Shown: positions 42,117 to 51,242 of the stretch, piece by piece
Position numbering within the stretch: position 1 is the stretch's first letter
Layout of the letters: every line of letters begins with the position of its first letter
Assembly (NCBI GenBank): GCA_050186335.1
Contig: JBFWYO010000009.1
Location: 1 to 64,000, forward strand
DNA length: 64,000 nt
DNA from: JBFWYO01 sp050186335
Lineage (GTDB): Bacteria > Pseudomonadota > Alphaproteobacteria > Bin65
Direction: 5' to 3'
Position numbers and translations under genes: made by a program
The notes under the pieces: generated by a model
Told to the model about the DNA's origin: nothing
The model's input: the letters and a program-made list of their open reading frames with translations, nothing else
Databases searched by the model: none

Positions 42117-42650
42117 ATGACCGAGCCGAAATCCAACCCATCCCCGCCGGCGGTTTCCGACGACGATCCGAATTCGCCGCCGGGATCGTACGCCTCGCCG
42201 CCCTGCTTCATGCACGAATTGAATCCTGCTTATCTCGGTTACTGGAACGCCGCCGAAACCGTAGCGTTGCTGAACGAGCTGCTGGAGGCGGAGCGCGCCG
42301 GGGCCAAGGTGGCAACTGCGCTCGGAAAAACCAGCGGCGACGCCGGAATCAAGACGCTGCTGCGCGGCATCGGCGCCGACGAGGCGCATTTCTGTGCGAT
42401 GCTAAGGCGCGAAATCGAACGCCTGGGCGCCGCGCCGAGCCTGGCGACCGGCGCGTTTTTCGACAAAGTCATGGCTCAGAAGGCTGTCGACGCGCAGGTC
42501 GCGCTGCTGAATAAGGGCCAGCTCTGGGTCGTGCGCCGCATCCGCGACGCGCTGCCGCGGATCAGCGACGATGCGCTGCGCTCGGAACTCAAGCATATGC
42601 TCGACGTTCACGTGCACAATATCGAGCGGTGCCTGCGGCCGACGCGGTGA
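42117..42650 (+). CDS. DUF6306-like helical (ferritin-like) protein
   Basis: A 177-residue protein (184 if the ATG at 42096 is used). After an acidic Pro/Ser-rich N-terminus comes SYASPPCFMHELNPAYLGYW, then a helical bundle with LLNELLEAERAGAKV, DEAHFCAMLRREIERLG and LKHMLDVHVHNIERC. The E..., ExxH-like spacing (EAERAGAK, DEAHFC, HVHNIE) suggests a ferritin-like metal site. I recall this as a DUF6306-type protein; the function is unknown. Nearby genes are sodB and the cyclo-ligase. Confidence 0.65.
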   Translation: MTEPKSNPSPPAVSDDDPNSPPGSYASPPCFMHELNPAYLGYWNAAETVALLNELLEAERAGAKVATALGKTSGDAGIKTLLRGIGADEAHFCAMLRREIERLGAAPSLATGAFFDKVMAQKAVDAQVALLNKGQLWVVRRIRDALPRISDDALRSELKHMLDVHVHNIERCLRPTR

Positions 42651-42893
42651 ATTAACATCGTGCGTGCGGCCCATGCTTCGACTCGACGCTCTCGTGCCGG
42701 CTGAGTATGCGGTCGGTTTGTTGCCCGCCGCACCTGCATCCTCCTACTGAGCCGCGCCCGACGCGAGCCGAAAGACGGGCAACAAGCCGACAGGCTACAT
42801 TCCCGTTCTCGCCTCTCAGGAGAGTCTCATGGCGGCGGGAAAATAGGACGACGCGTTGGGCGCCCAAGTCGCCTTACCCGCTCGCCGACGCCC

Positions 42894-42922
42894 GCACCCT
42901 CTCCGCTCGACGGAGAGGGTGC
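42894..42922. repeat. 12-bp-stem hairpin repeat
   Basis: GCACCCTCTCCG-CTCGA-CGGAGAGGGTGC, perfect stem of 12, loop CTCGA. It is not followed by a T-run on either strand. It closes the 282-bp gap between the DUF6306-like gene and the end of the monooxygenase/reductase and may limit readthrough between the converging genes. The rest of that gap shows nothing recognisable. Confidence 0.65.
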
Positions 42923-42932
42923 AGATGCCGTC

Positions 42933-45206
42933 CTACTTCTCCACCGTATTGAACCGCCACACGTAATTCCTGTTCAGCGTATCGTACGGGTCCGGCCAGC
43001 GCATTTTGTGGCCGAGCTCGTAGGCGGCGTGACGGGTCCAGTACGGATCGAACAGGTGCGCGCGAGCGAGCACACACAGATCCGCGCGGCCGGCGGCCAG
43101 GATCGAGTTCACGTCGTCGTACGACGAGATGTTGCCGACCGCCATGGTCGGCATGCCGACTTCGAGGCGGATCCGGTCGGCGAACGGCGTCTGGAACAGG
43201 CGGCCGTATTGCGGTTTCTCGTCGTGGACCACCTGTCCCGAAGACACATCGACGATGTCGACGCCAGCCTTCTTGAGCATCTCGGCGATATCGACCGAAT
43301 CCTCGGGCGTGATGCCGCCCTCCTTCCAATCGTGCGCGGAAATACGCACCGAAATCGGCTTGTGCTGCGGCCACGCTTTGCGCACCGCATCGAAGACTTC
43401 GAGCGGATAGCGCATGCGATTGACCAGCGAGCCGCCGTAATTGTCGGCGCGCTTGTTGGTCAGCGGCGAGATGAACGACGACAGCAGATAGCCGTGCGCA
43501 GCGTGAAGCTCAAGCATGTCGAAGCCGGCTTCTTCCGCCATGTGCGTGGCGCGCACGTAATCCTGGCGCGCTTGCTCCATGTCGGCCGCAGTCATTTCCT
43601 TGGGCACCTGGCTGTGCGGCTTATACGGCAGGGGCGAAGCGGACACGATCGGCCAGTTGCCCGACTTGAGCGGCTCGTCCAGCCCTTCCCACGACCGTGT
43701 GGTCGAGGATTTGCGGCCAGCGTGGCCAAGCTGGAGTGCGATTTTGGCGTGGCTGTGCTTATGCGCGAAATCGACGATGCGTTTCCACGCCGGCACGTGC
43801 TCCGGCTTGTACATGCCAGCGCAGCCCGGGCTGATGCGGCCTTGCGCGTTGATGTCGGTCATCTCGGCGATGACCAGCCCGGCGCCGCCCATGATGCGGC
43901 TGCCCAGATGCACCATGTGCCAGTCGTCGACCGTGCCGTCCTCGGCGTAATACTGGCACATTGGCGAGACGACGACGCGGTTCGGCACCACCATGTCGCG
44001 CAGTTTGAACGGCGTGAACATCGGCGGCGGCGGGGGCGTCAGCGGAATGTTGACGCCGCTCTGGTTGGCCGCCTTGGTGGCGTACCAGGTATCGACCTCG
44101 TTGACGTACTTGGCGTCGCGCAGGCGCAGATTGCCGTGGCTGATGCGCAGGCTGCGCGTCAATAGACTGAAGCCGAACTGGATCGGCTCAAGCGTGTCGT
44201 AATAGCGCTCGGTTTCCTCGAACCATTGCAGCGAGGTGAGCGCCGCGCGCTGGGTGGAGGCGACCAGCGGCTTGCGTTCGGCTTCGTAGCGCGCCAGGCC
44301 GTCCTTGGCCTTGCCGCCTGCCGCCAGGATCGCTTCATGCAGGGCGATGGCGTCTTCCATCGCTAGCTTGGTGCCGGAGCCGATCGAGTAATGCGCCGTG
44401 TGCACCGCGTCGCCGGCGAGAACCATGTTCCCATGCACCCAATTCTCGCAGGTGATGATCGGAAACTGCCGCCAGTACGAGCGGTTGATGACGATGTTGC
44501 CGCCCGGGATGTAATCCTTGAGCAGCCGCGCCGTGTAGGCGGCGGTCGCGGCGTCGTCGGTAATCGAAAGCCCGCTGTTCTTGAAAGTCTGTTCCGAGGT
44601 TTCCAGGATCAGCGTCGCCATGCCTTCCGTGTAGCGGTAGCAATGCGTGCGCCACAGCCCATGCTCGTTCTTCACGAAATGGAAGGTAAAAGCCGGGAAA
44701 TTGTAGTCGGTGCCGAGCCAGACGAAGCGGTTCGGCCGGAAATCCACGGTGGGCTTGAAGTATTCCTTGTACTTGTCGCGCACGATGCTGTTCACGCCGT
44801 CGGCGGCGAACACGATATCGGCGTCTCGCAACGTCTCGGGATCGTCGATGCGATGCTGGAACTTCACATTGACGCCCAGCTCGCGCGCACGCTCCTGCAT
44901 GATGAGCAGCATTTCCTTGCGGCCCATGCCGGCGAAGCCGTGACCGGTGGATTTCAGCACCTGGCCCTTGAAGTGGATGTCGATATCGTCCCAATGCTCG
45001 AACGCGCCGGTAATGCGGTCGTGCGTTTCCGGGTCGGCGGCGCGGAAATTGTCCATCGTCTTGTCGGAGAACACGACGCCGAAGCCGAACGTGTCGTCGA
45101 ACTTGTTCTGTTCGAACACGTTGATTTCGGCCTTCGGGTAGCTCTTCTTCATCAAAATGGCGAAATACAGGCTGGCAGGTCCGCCGCCGATGCAATTGAT
45201 CTTCAT
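42933..45206 (-). CDS. FAD monooxygenase/old-yellow-enzyme fusion (anthraniloyl-CoA or salicylyl-CoA type)
   Basis: A 757-residue bifunctional flavoprotein. Residues 1-390 are a PHBH-fold FAD monooxygenase (INCIGGGPASLYFAILM, FAADGVNSIVRDKY, VLAGDAVHTAHYSIGSGTKLAMED). From about 396 a complete OYE-family NADH:flavin oxidoreductase follows (MFTPFKLRDMVVPNR, HAAHGYLLSSFISPLTNKRAD). This architecture is that of 2-aminobenzoyl-CoA monooxygenase/reductase of Azoarcus evansii and of proteins named bifunctional salicylyl-CoA 5-hydroxylase/oxidoreductase. Lying directly after the CoA ligase, it likely hydroxylates and partly reduces the aryl-CoA. Confidence 0.85.
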   Translation of the reverse strand: MKINCIGGGPASLYFAILMKKSYPKAEINVFEQNKFDDTFGFGVVFSDKTMDNFRAADPETHDRITGAFEHWDDIDIHFKGQVLKSTGHGFAGMGRKEMLLIMQERARELGVNVKFQHRIDDPETLRDADIVFAADGVNSIVRDKYKEYFKPTVDFRPNRFVWLGTDYNFPAFTFHFVKNEHGLWRTHCYRYTEGMATLILETSEQTFKNSGLSITDDAATAAYTARLLKDYIPGGNIVINRSYWRQFPIITCENWVHGNMVLAGDAVHTAHYSIGSGTKLAMEDAIALHEAILAAGGKAKDGLARYEAERKPLVASTQRAALTSLQWFEETERYYDTLEPIQFGFSLLTRSLRISHGNLRLRDAKYVNEVDTWYATKAANQSGVNIPLTPPPPPMFTPFKLRDMVVPNRVVVSPMCQYYAEDGTVDDWHMVHLGSRIMGGAGLVIAEMTDINAQGRISPGCAGMYKPEHVPAWKRIVDFAHKHSHAKIALQLGHAGRKSSTTRSWEGLDEPLKSGNWPIVSASPLPYKPHSQVPKEMTAADMEQARQDYVRATHMAEEAGFDMLELHAAHGYLLSSFISPLTNKRADNYGGSLVNRMRYPLEVFDAVRKAWPQHKPISVRISAHDWKEGGITPEDSVDIAEMLKKAGVDIVDVSSGQVVHDEKPQYGRLFQTPFADRIRLEVGMPTMAVGNISSYDDVNSILAAGRADLCVLARAHLFDPYWTRHAAYELGHKMRWPDPYDTLNRNYVWRFNTVEK

Positions 45207-45262
45207 TTATCCACTCTCCGTCCCATGCTCGTTGCCCTCCCGCAGTGTCGCCGCATCACCCG

Positions 45263-46966
45263 TCAGGTGATGCGTATGCCTTGCGCGCGGGCTTTCTCGT
45301 CTTCCATCTGGCGCAGCCTGAAGCGCTGCACCTTGCCGGTTTCGGTGCGCGGCAGTTCGGTCACGAACTCGATGGCGCGCGGATATTTGTAAGGCGCGAT
45401 CTCGCCCTTGACGTAATCCTGAAGCTCTTTGGTCAACGCGTCGCACGCGTCGGCCGGATTGCGCAACACGACGAACGCCTTCACGACGCGCCCGCGCTCG
45501 TTGTCCGGCGCGCCGATCACGGCGCAGTCCTTGACCTTTGGGTGATCGAGCAGCACGGCCTCGACTTCCGGGCCGCCGATGTTGTAGCCGGCCGAGACGA
45601 TCATGTCGTCGGCGCGCGCCACGTACCAGAAATAGCCGTCCGCGTCCTGGCGGTAGCGATCGCCGGGCAGGTTCCAGCCGCTTTTCACGTAGCCCCTCTG
45701 GCGTTCGATATTGTCGAGGTAGCGGCAACCGGTGGGCCCGCGCACGGCGAGCAAGCCTTCGGCCGGCGCGGGCAGGATATTTCCGGCCTCGTCCATGATG
45801 CAGGCCTGGTAGCCGGGGATCGCCTTGCCCGTGGCGCCCGGGCGGATGGTGTCGCCCTCGGCGGACACGAAAATATGGATCATCTCGGTCGAGCCCAGCC
45901 CGTCGATGATCTTGATGCCGCTGGCCTTGTGAAACGCCTCGAACACTGGCAGCGGCAGCGTTTCGCCGGCCGAGACGCATTGCTTGAGGCTCGAGATATC
46001 GTATTTCTTCTGCGGAATCAGGTCGGCCAGTACGCGAAACAGAGTCGGCGCCGTGTAGAGCGTCGTCGCCTTGTGCTTTTGAATCAGTTCGAGCAACCGT
46101 TCGGGCGACGGCGAGCCCGGGTAGTAGGCCACGGCGGCGCCGAAGCGCAGCGGAAAGCAGAGCTGCGCGCCGAGGCCGAACGTGAACGCCAGCGGCGGCG
46201 AGCCGACATAAATATCGTTCTCGCTCGGCCTGTAGACATAGCGCGGAAAGCAGTCGCACATCGCCAGCACGTCGCGGTGGAAATGCATCGTGCCTTTCGG
46301 CGTGCCGGTGGTACCCGAGGTGAACGCGATCACCGCCGTATCGTCGGCCGCGGTATCGACGTTGGCGAAGCCCGCGGGCTTGGTCTTGATCGCCGCATCT
46401 AGACTGGCGCCGGCGGCGCCGTTGCCGGCGGCGGTGAAGTACGCGACATGCTGCAGGCGCGGCGCCATATCGACCGCGCGTTTGATCTCTTCGGCCAAAG
46501 CCAGATCGCACAGGCAGTGATCGATGCGCGCCTTGTCGATCATGTAGACCAGCTCGCGCGCGCGTAGCAGCGGCATGGTCGCGACGCAAATGCCGCCCGC
46601 CTTGAGGACCGCCAGCCAGGACGCGGCCATCATCGGATTGTTCGGTCCGCGCAGCAGCACACGGTTGCCGGGGATCAGCCCCATGTCTTCGACAAGGACG
46701 CGCGCGATTGCATCGGCGCGCCGTTTCAGTTCGGCATAGGTCCATACCTCGTCGCCGTAGTAAAAAGCCACGCGCTCGCCCTTGCCGCCGGCGACGTTCT
46801 TGTCGAGCAGTTCGACCGCCGCATTGAAGCGCGGCGGATACGCGGCCAGTTCGGGCAGCGTCGAATAGTCCATTTCCGGCCAGAGCTCTCTGGGCGGCAG
46901 GTTGTCGCGCGCGAACGTGTCCTTGTGCGCGGTGCGCGCGTCGCCGGGGGTGAAAGATGTCGCCAT
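45263..46966 (-). CDS. 2-aminobenzoate-CoA ligase-type aryl-CoA ligase
   Basis: A 567-residue ANL-superfamily ligase of the benzoate/2-aminobenzoate-CoA ligase clade. HKDTFARDNLPPRELWPEM at the start and PGNRVLLRGPNNPMMAASW are hallmarks of 2-aminobenzoate-CoA ligases. AFTSGTTGTPKGTMHFHRD, GSTEMIHIFVS, RQDADGYFWYVARADD and TETGKVQRF are the ATP and catalytic motifs. Anthranilate is the likeliest substrate but salicylate or benzoate analogues are possible. GAGGAA ribosome site before the ATG at 46966. Confidence 0.88.
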   Translation of the reverse strand: MATSFTPGDARTAHKDTFARDNLPPRELWPEMDYSTLPELAAYPPRFNAAVELLDKNVAGGKGERVAFYYGDEVWTYAELKRRADAIARVLVEDMGLIPGNRVLLRGPNNPMMAASWLAVLKAGGICVATMPLLRARELVYMIDKARIDHCLCDLALAEEIKRAVDMAPRLQHVAYFTAAGNGAAGASLDAAIKTKPAGFANVDTAADDTAVIAFTSGTTGTPKGTMHFHRDVLAMCDCFPRYVYRPSENDIYVGSPPLAFTFGLGAQLCFPLRFGAAVAYYPGSPSPERLLELIQKHKATTLYTAPTLFRVLADLIPQKKYDISSLKQCVSAGETLPLPVFEAFHKASGIKIIDGLGSTEMIHIFVSAEGDTIRPGATGKAIPGYQACIMDEAGNILPAPAEGLLAVRGPTGCRYLDNIERQRGYVKSGWNLPGDRYRQDADGYFWYVARADDMIVSAGYNIGGPEVEAVLLDHPKVKDCAVIGAPDNERGRVVKAFVVLRNPADACDALTKELQDYVKGEIAPYKYPRAIEFVTELPRTETGKVQRFRLRQMEDEKARAQGIRIT

Positions 46967-46981
46967 CGTACGTTCCTCGAA

Positions 46982-48160
46982 TTATTTGTCGCCGTTCGCC
47001 GCGCCGAGGACCTGGCTGGCGATGATGAGCTTCTGAATTTCGCTGGTGCCTTCGTAGATGCGCAAGGCGCGAATTTCCCGGTACAGGGTTTCCACCGTGT
47101 TGCCCGAAACGACGCCCTGCCCGCCGAATATCTGCACCGCCTGATCGATCACCTGTTGCGCGGATTCGGTGGCGTGCAGCTTGGCCATGGCGGCTTCGCG
47201 CGTAACGCGTGTCTGCTTGACATCCTTGGTCCAGGCCGAGCGGTAGATCAGCAGCGCCGAGGTATCGACGGCAACCGCCATGTCGGCCAGCTTGGCCTGG
47301 ATCAGTTGGAATTCCGCCAGCTTCTGGTTGAACGCCTCGCGCTTGCCGGCGAAATCGACCGCCTCGTCGAGCGCGCGGCGCGCGAAGCCGAGAGCGGCGG
47401 CGCCCACGGTCGAACGGAAAATGTCCAAGGTCGCCATGGCAATCTTGAACCCGTCGCCCGGCTGGCCGAGCATCTGGCCGGCGGACACGCGGCAGTTCGA
47501 AAACTTCAACGCGGCCAGCGGATGCGGTGCGATCACGTCGATGCGCGCTTCGATCTCAAGGCCCTTGGCGTCGGCATCGACGACGAAAGCGGAAATGCCC
47601 CTGGCGCCGGGCGCGTCGCCGGTGCGCGCGAAAACGACGTAATGCCCGGCGATGCCGCCGTTGGAAATCCACGTCTTGCGGCCGTCGATGACGAAATGAT
47701 TGCCGTCACGCCTGGCCGTCGTGCGCATGCCGCCGACATCCGATCCGCCCTCGGGTTCCGAAAGCGCGAACGCGGCGATGCGCGTGCCTGTGCAGACCTC
47801 CGGCAGGTACTTGTCCTTCAATTCGGACGCGCCGAACAGCGAGATCGACGCGCTGCCAAGCCCTTGCATAGCGAACGCGAAATCGGCCAGGCCCGAATGA
47901 TAGCCCAGCGTTTCGCGGATCAGGCACAGGCTGCGCACGTCCAACTGGTCGTGCATGCCGCCGTGCGAGCGCGGCACCGCATAGCGCAGCCAGCCGCCCT
48001 GGCCCAGTTTCGAAACCAGCTTGCGGCACTGATCGTCGATATTCGAGTGATCGTGCGCAAACGGCGCGATCTCGCGCGCGGCCCAGGCATCGAGCTCACG
48101 TTTGAGCGAGCGATGCGCATTATCGAGAAACGGCCAGTCGAGGAAAGTGGTATCGGGCAT
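46982..48160 (-). CDS. acyl-CoA dehydrogenase
   Basis: FAD enzyme of beta-oxidation type, 392 residues. FALSEPEGGSDVGGMRTTA, WISNGGIAGHYVVFART and the C-terminal LYREIRALRIYEGTSEIQKLIIA are family hallmarks; the last block supplies the catalytic Glu region. Within the cluster it would oxidise the ring-reduced or ring-opened CoA thioester. 15 bp upstream of the ligase ATG on the same strand, so in one operon. Confidence 0.92.
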   Translation of the reverse strand: MPDTTFLDWPFLDNAHRSLKRELDAWAAREIAPFAHDHSNIDDQCRKLVSKLGQGGWLRYAVPRSHGGMHDQLDVRSLCLIRETLGYHSGLADFAFAMQGLGSASISLFGASELKDKYLPEVCTGTRIAAFALSEPEGGSDVGGMRTTARRDGNHFVIDGRKTWISNGGIAGHYVVFARTGDAPGARGISAFVVDADAKGLEIEARIDVIAPHPLAALKFSNCRVSAGQMLGQPGDGFKIAMATLDIFRSTVGAAALGFARRALDEAVDFAGKREAFNQKLAEFQLIQAKLADMAVAVDTSALLIYRSAWTKDVKQTRVTREAAMAKLHATESAQQVIDQAVQIFGGQGVVSGNTVETLYREIRALRIYEGTSEIQKLIIASQVLGAANGDK

Positions 48161-48183
48161 TGTCAGTCCCGTCGCGTTAAATT

Positions 48184-48291
48184 TGTCACCCCGGCCGTAG
48201 CGCAGCGAAGAGCCGGGTTCCAGAATGCTTGAATAGTCCGTTTCTGGATCCCGGTTCGCGCGCGGGAAGGCCGCGCTTGCCCGGGATGACA
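48184..48291. repeat. dispersed palindromic intergenic repeat, copy 3
   Basis: About 108 bp starting GTCACCCCGG and ending CCGGGATGACA with AGAGCCGGGTTCCAG inside, same family as 22013-22122 and 23893-23993. It separates the acyl-CoA dehydrogenase from the enoyl-CoA hydratase inside the cluster, so it may divide the operon or act on mRNA stability. Confidence 0.75.
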
Positions 48292-48311
48292 GACTGGGCG
48301 GTGGCCGATCA

Positions 48312-49175
48312 TCAATTCCCCTCGAACACCGGGCGCTCTTTCTTGACGAACGCGTTGAAGGCGCGTTCGAAATCGCGGGTTTGCATGCAGATGGCCTGGG
48401 CCTGGGCTTCGGCCTCGATGAATTCGGCGACCCCCATGTTCCACTCGCGGTCCATCATTTTCTTGGTCATCGCGTTGCCGAAGGTCGGCCCGTCGGCGAT
48501 GCGCCCGGCCAGCGTGGCCGCCTCTTCCTGCAATTTCGCCGGATCGACCAGGCGGTTGAAGAAGCCCCAGCGTTCGCCCTCGTCGGCCTTCAGCGCGCGG
48601 CCGGTGAACAGCAGTTCGGACGCGCGGCCTTGGCCGATGATGCGCGGCAGCATGGCGCAGGCGCCCATATCGCAGCCGGCCAGGCCGACGCGGTTGAACA
48701 GGAACGCGACCGTTGCGTTCGGCGTGCCCAGTCGGATGTCGGACGCCATCGCGACGCACGCGCCGGCGCCGGCGCACACGCCGTCCATGGCGGCGATGAT
48801 GGTTTGCGGGCAATCGCGGATGGCTTTGATCAAGTCGCCGGTCATGCGGGTGAAATTCAACAGCCCGGTCATGTCGAGCTTGAGCAGCGGCCCGATGATG
48901 TCGTGCACGTCGCCGCCGGAGCAGAAATTTCCGCCGGCGCCGGTGACCACGACGACCTTGACGTCTTCGACGTAGCACAGCGCGCGGAACAGATCGCGCA
49001 TTTCCGCGTAGCTCTCGAACGTGATCGGATTCTTGCGCTCGGGCCGGTCGAGCGTCAGCGTCGCCACCTTGCCCTTGACCTGCCAGCGCACATGCTTGGG
49101 CTTGAGGTCGGCACCCTTGGTCACATGCGTGTCCTTGAGGATTTGACTGAAATTGCGCCCACTCTTTTCGGCCAT
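48312..49175 (-). CDS. enoyl-CoA hydratase/isomerase family protein
   Basis: Crotonase-fold protein, 287 residues. LDRPERKNPITFESY is the family start; VVTGAGGNFCSGGDVHDIIGP has the first oxyanion-hole region and MDGVCAGAGACVAMASDIRLG the second. The gene lies between the MarR gene and acyl-CoA dehydrogenase and belongs to the aromatic-CoA cluster, where it probably hydrates a ring-derived enoyl-CoA or opens the ring. Confidence 0.88.
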   Translation of the reverse strand: MAEKSGRNFSQILKDTHVTKGADLKPKHVRWQVKGKVATLTLDRPERKNPITFESYAEMRDLFRALCYVEDVKVVVVTGAGGNFCSGGDVHDIIGPLLKLDMTGLLNFTRMTGDLIKAIRDCPQTIIAAMDGVCAGAGACVAMASDIRLGTPNATVAFLFNRVGLAGCDMGACAMLPRIIGQGRASELLFTGRALKADEGERWGFFNRLVDPAKLQEEAATLAGRIADGPTFGNAMTKKMMDREWNMGVAEFIEAEAQAQAICMQTRDFERAFNAFVKKERPVFEGN

Positions 49176-49210
49176 CGGATGCTCCCTCGATGTGTGCTCT
49201 GGTCTTGCCG

Positions 49211-49762
49211 CTATTTCGCCGGTTCGTCTTCGGATGCGTCCGCCTGCGCGGCGCGCGCCAGATCGGATTGCGCCAGCGTCCGCTTAAGGCCGCCGAGCAG
49301 TTCGTAAAGCTGCACCATGTCGGTGCGCTCCATGCTGCCGATCATGTCGTGGATCCAGCGCTGATGCACCGGCGCCATGGCGTCGAACGTGCGCTTGCCC
49401 TGCTTGGTCAGCCGCACCAGTTGCGCGCGCCGGTCGCCGGGCGCCGGGCGGCGCTCGACCAACCCCTCTTCGACCAGCCGGTCGATCAGGCCGGTCACGT
49501 TGCCGTTGGTGACCATCAGCCGCCGCGAGAGTTCGCCCATGGTCAATCCGTCGGGCGCGCGGTCGAGTTGCGCCAGCAGATCGAAGCGCGGAAACGTGAT
49601 GCCGAATTCGTCGCGCAGCTTCTGCCGCACCGTGCGCTCGATCATGGTGGCGCAGGTCAGCAGCCGCAGCCAGCAGCGCAGATCCATGCGATCGTCGGCG
49701 GTCAGCCCGGTTTCGAAATCCGAGCGTTCGACGGGTTCGTCGGTTTCCAAGGTGCGCGCCAT
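49211..49762 (-). CDS. MarR-family transcriptional regulator
   Basis: A 183-residue winged-helix regulator: LAQLDRAPDGLTMGELSRRLMVTNGNVTGLIDRLVEEGLVERRPAPGDRRAQLVRLT is the HTH-wing. The ATG at 49762 has GAGGGG 6 bases upstream; the GTG at 49777 would overlap the SDR stop. MarR regulators in aryl-CoA clusters commonly sense the CoA thioester; that is inference here. Its probable operator is the AT-rich island at 50674-50710. Confidence 0.88.
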   Translation of the reverse strand: MARTLETDEPVERSDFETGLTADDRMDLRCWLRLLTCATMIERTVRQKLRDEFGITFPRFDLLAQLDRAPDGLTMGELSRRLMVTNGNVTGLIDRLVEEGLVERRPAPGDRRAQLVRLTKQGKRTFDAMAPVHQRWIHDMIGSMERTDMVQLYELLGGLKRTLAQSDLARAAQADASEDEPAK

Positions 49763-49773
49763 GGCTGCCCCTC

Positions 49774-50598
49774 TCACATCACTTCGCCGCCGGCCACGGG
49801 CACCGCCTGGCCGGTCATTGCGTGGGATTCCGGCAGCGCCAGGAAGCCGACCACGTTGGCGACCTCCTCCGGCTGCACGAGGCGGCCTTGCGGATTGCCG
49901 GTCGCCAATTGCGCGCGCGTATCGGCCTCGCTCTTGCCGGTCTTTTCCATGATGTTGCGGATCGATTCCTTGACCATGTCAGTCTCGGTGTAGCCCGGGC
50001 AGACCGCGTTGACGGTAATGCCGGTCTTGGCCAACTCGAGCGCCAGCGCGCGGGTCATGCCGACCACCGCATGCTTGGCGGCGACATAGCCCGAGACGTA
50101 TCGATAGCCCAGCAGGCCGGCGGTCGACGCGATGTTGATGATACGGCCGAAATTCCTCTCCTGCATCGCGGGCAAGACGGCCTTGGTGCACATGAAGGTG
50201 CTGACTAGATTGACCTCGAGCATGGCGCGCAGGAACTTCACGTCCATGCGCTTGAACGGCATGGAATCGCCTCGGCCGGCATTATTGACCAGGATGCCGA
50301 CTTCGCCGTTCGCCTTGACCGTGTCGATGAACACCTGCGTGACCGCGTCTTCGTCGGTGACGTCGGCGGCGAACGCGGTAACCGGCTTGCCGTAGCCGGC
50401 TTTGAGCACGGACGCCTGTTCATCGACGTGTTTTTGCGTGCGGCCGATCAAGGTGATGCGCGCGCCGAGCGCTGCCAGTCGATCGGCGCAAGCGGCGCCG
50501 ATGCCGCGCCCGCCACCGGTGATGACGGCGTGCTGGCCGGCCAACGGTTGCGCCGCCAGTTTGACGCCTTGGGCGGTTTGGCTTGTCGATGTCGTCAT
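49774..50598 (-). CDS. short-chain dehydrogenase/reductase
   Basis: A 274-residue SDR: cofactor loop TGGGRGIGAACADRL, NNAGRG, catalytic Ser in IASTAGLLGYRYVSG and YVAAKH (YxxxK). Its sequence is 3-oxoacyl-ACP/3-hydroxyacyl-CoA dehydrogenase-like. The ATG at 50598 follows an AAGGGA site; the longer frame upstream runs through the promoter. First gene of the leftward cluster, so expected under the same operator as ridA. It could be the hydroxyacyl-CoA dehydrogenase of the aromatic pathway. Confidence 0.88.
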   Translation of the reverse strand: MTTSTSQTAQGVKLAAQPLAGQHAVITGGGRGIGAACADRLAALGARITLIGRTQKHVDEQASVLKAGYGKPVTAFAADVTDEDAVTQVFIDTVKANGEVGILVNNAGRGDSMPFKRMDVKFLRAMLEVNLVSTFMCTKAVLPAMQERNFGRIINIASTAGLLGYRYVSGYVAAKHAVVGMTRALALELAKTGITVNAVCPGYTETDMVKESIRNIMEKTGKSEADTRAQLATGNPQGRLVQPEEVANVVGFLALPESHAMTGQAVPVAGGEVM

Positions 50599-50673
50599 CC
50601 GGCGAATCCCTTGCTGCCCGCGTGCCGGTCGGAAATCGCCGAACGCGGCGCGCTTTCCCGGTTGCATCGGGAA

Positions 50674-50710
50674 ATTGTTTTAAGTATAAAATATATAGAG
50701 CTAAAATTTC
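50674..50710. promoter_or_regulatory. AT-rich divergent promoter/operator of the aryl-CoA cluster
   Basis: A run of A/T (50674-50710) stands out in GC-rich sequence between the SDR start (50598) and ridA (50774). TTTTA-AGTA-TAAAA (50678-50691) is an inverted repeat within it. MarR proteins typically bind such AT-rich palindromes; candidate operator and promoter for both directions. Confidence 0.45.
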
Positions 50711-50773
50711 AAGCCGCAGATGGTTGATCTTCTGCGACAGACGCGCACAGGATTCGAGACCGAGGAGAGCCGC

Positions 50774-51169
50774 ATGCAGATCGTCAACCCGCCGGGCTGG
50801 CCCCGGCCCAAGGGCTATTCCAATGGCGTTTCGGCCAGCGGCAAGATGGTGTTCATCGCCGGCACGATCGGCTGGAATCCGATGACGGAAAAGATCGAAT
50901 CGCCCGACTTTGTCGCCCAGTTCAAACAGGCGCTGATCAATATCAAAACGATCATGGCCGAAGCCGGCGCCAAGCCGGAGCACATGGCGCGCATGACTTG
51001 GTTCGTCACCGACAAGGCGGAATATCTCTCGCGCCTGGTCGAGGTCGGCGCCGCCTATCGCGAGATCATGGGCAAGAATTACCCGACCATGGCGGCGCTG
51101 GAAATCCGCGGGCTGATGGAGCCCGGGGCGAAGGTCGAAATCGAAACCACCTGCGTGCTGCCCGAATAG
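50774..51169 (+). CDS. RidA-family (enamine/imine deaminase-like) protein
   Basis: A 131-residue YjgF/RidA protein: VNPPGWPRPKGYSNGVSASGKMVFIAGTIGWN, then the conserved end AKVEIETTCVLPE. RidA enzymes hydrolyse reactive enamines/imines releasing ammonium. Beside a 2-aminobenzoyl-CoA-type cluster this could remove the amino group after ring reduction, a function inferred from context. Strong GAGGAGAG ribosome site. Divergent from the SDR and sharing its operator region. Confidence 0.85.
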   Translation: MQIVNPPGWPRPKGYSNGVSASGKMVFIAGTIGWNPMTEKIESPDFVAQFKQALINIKTIMAEAGAKPEHMARMTWFVTDKAEYLSRLVEVGAAYREIMGKNYPTMAALEIRGLMEPGAKVEIETTCVLPE

Positions 51170-51242
51170 TTCCCGACGGTCCGGCGGCCCGCGACCGGCC
51201 GGTTGCGAGACCGCTTCGACAAAGCTGACGGCGCGCGCGCGC

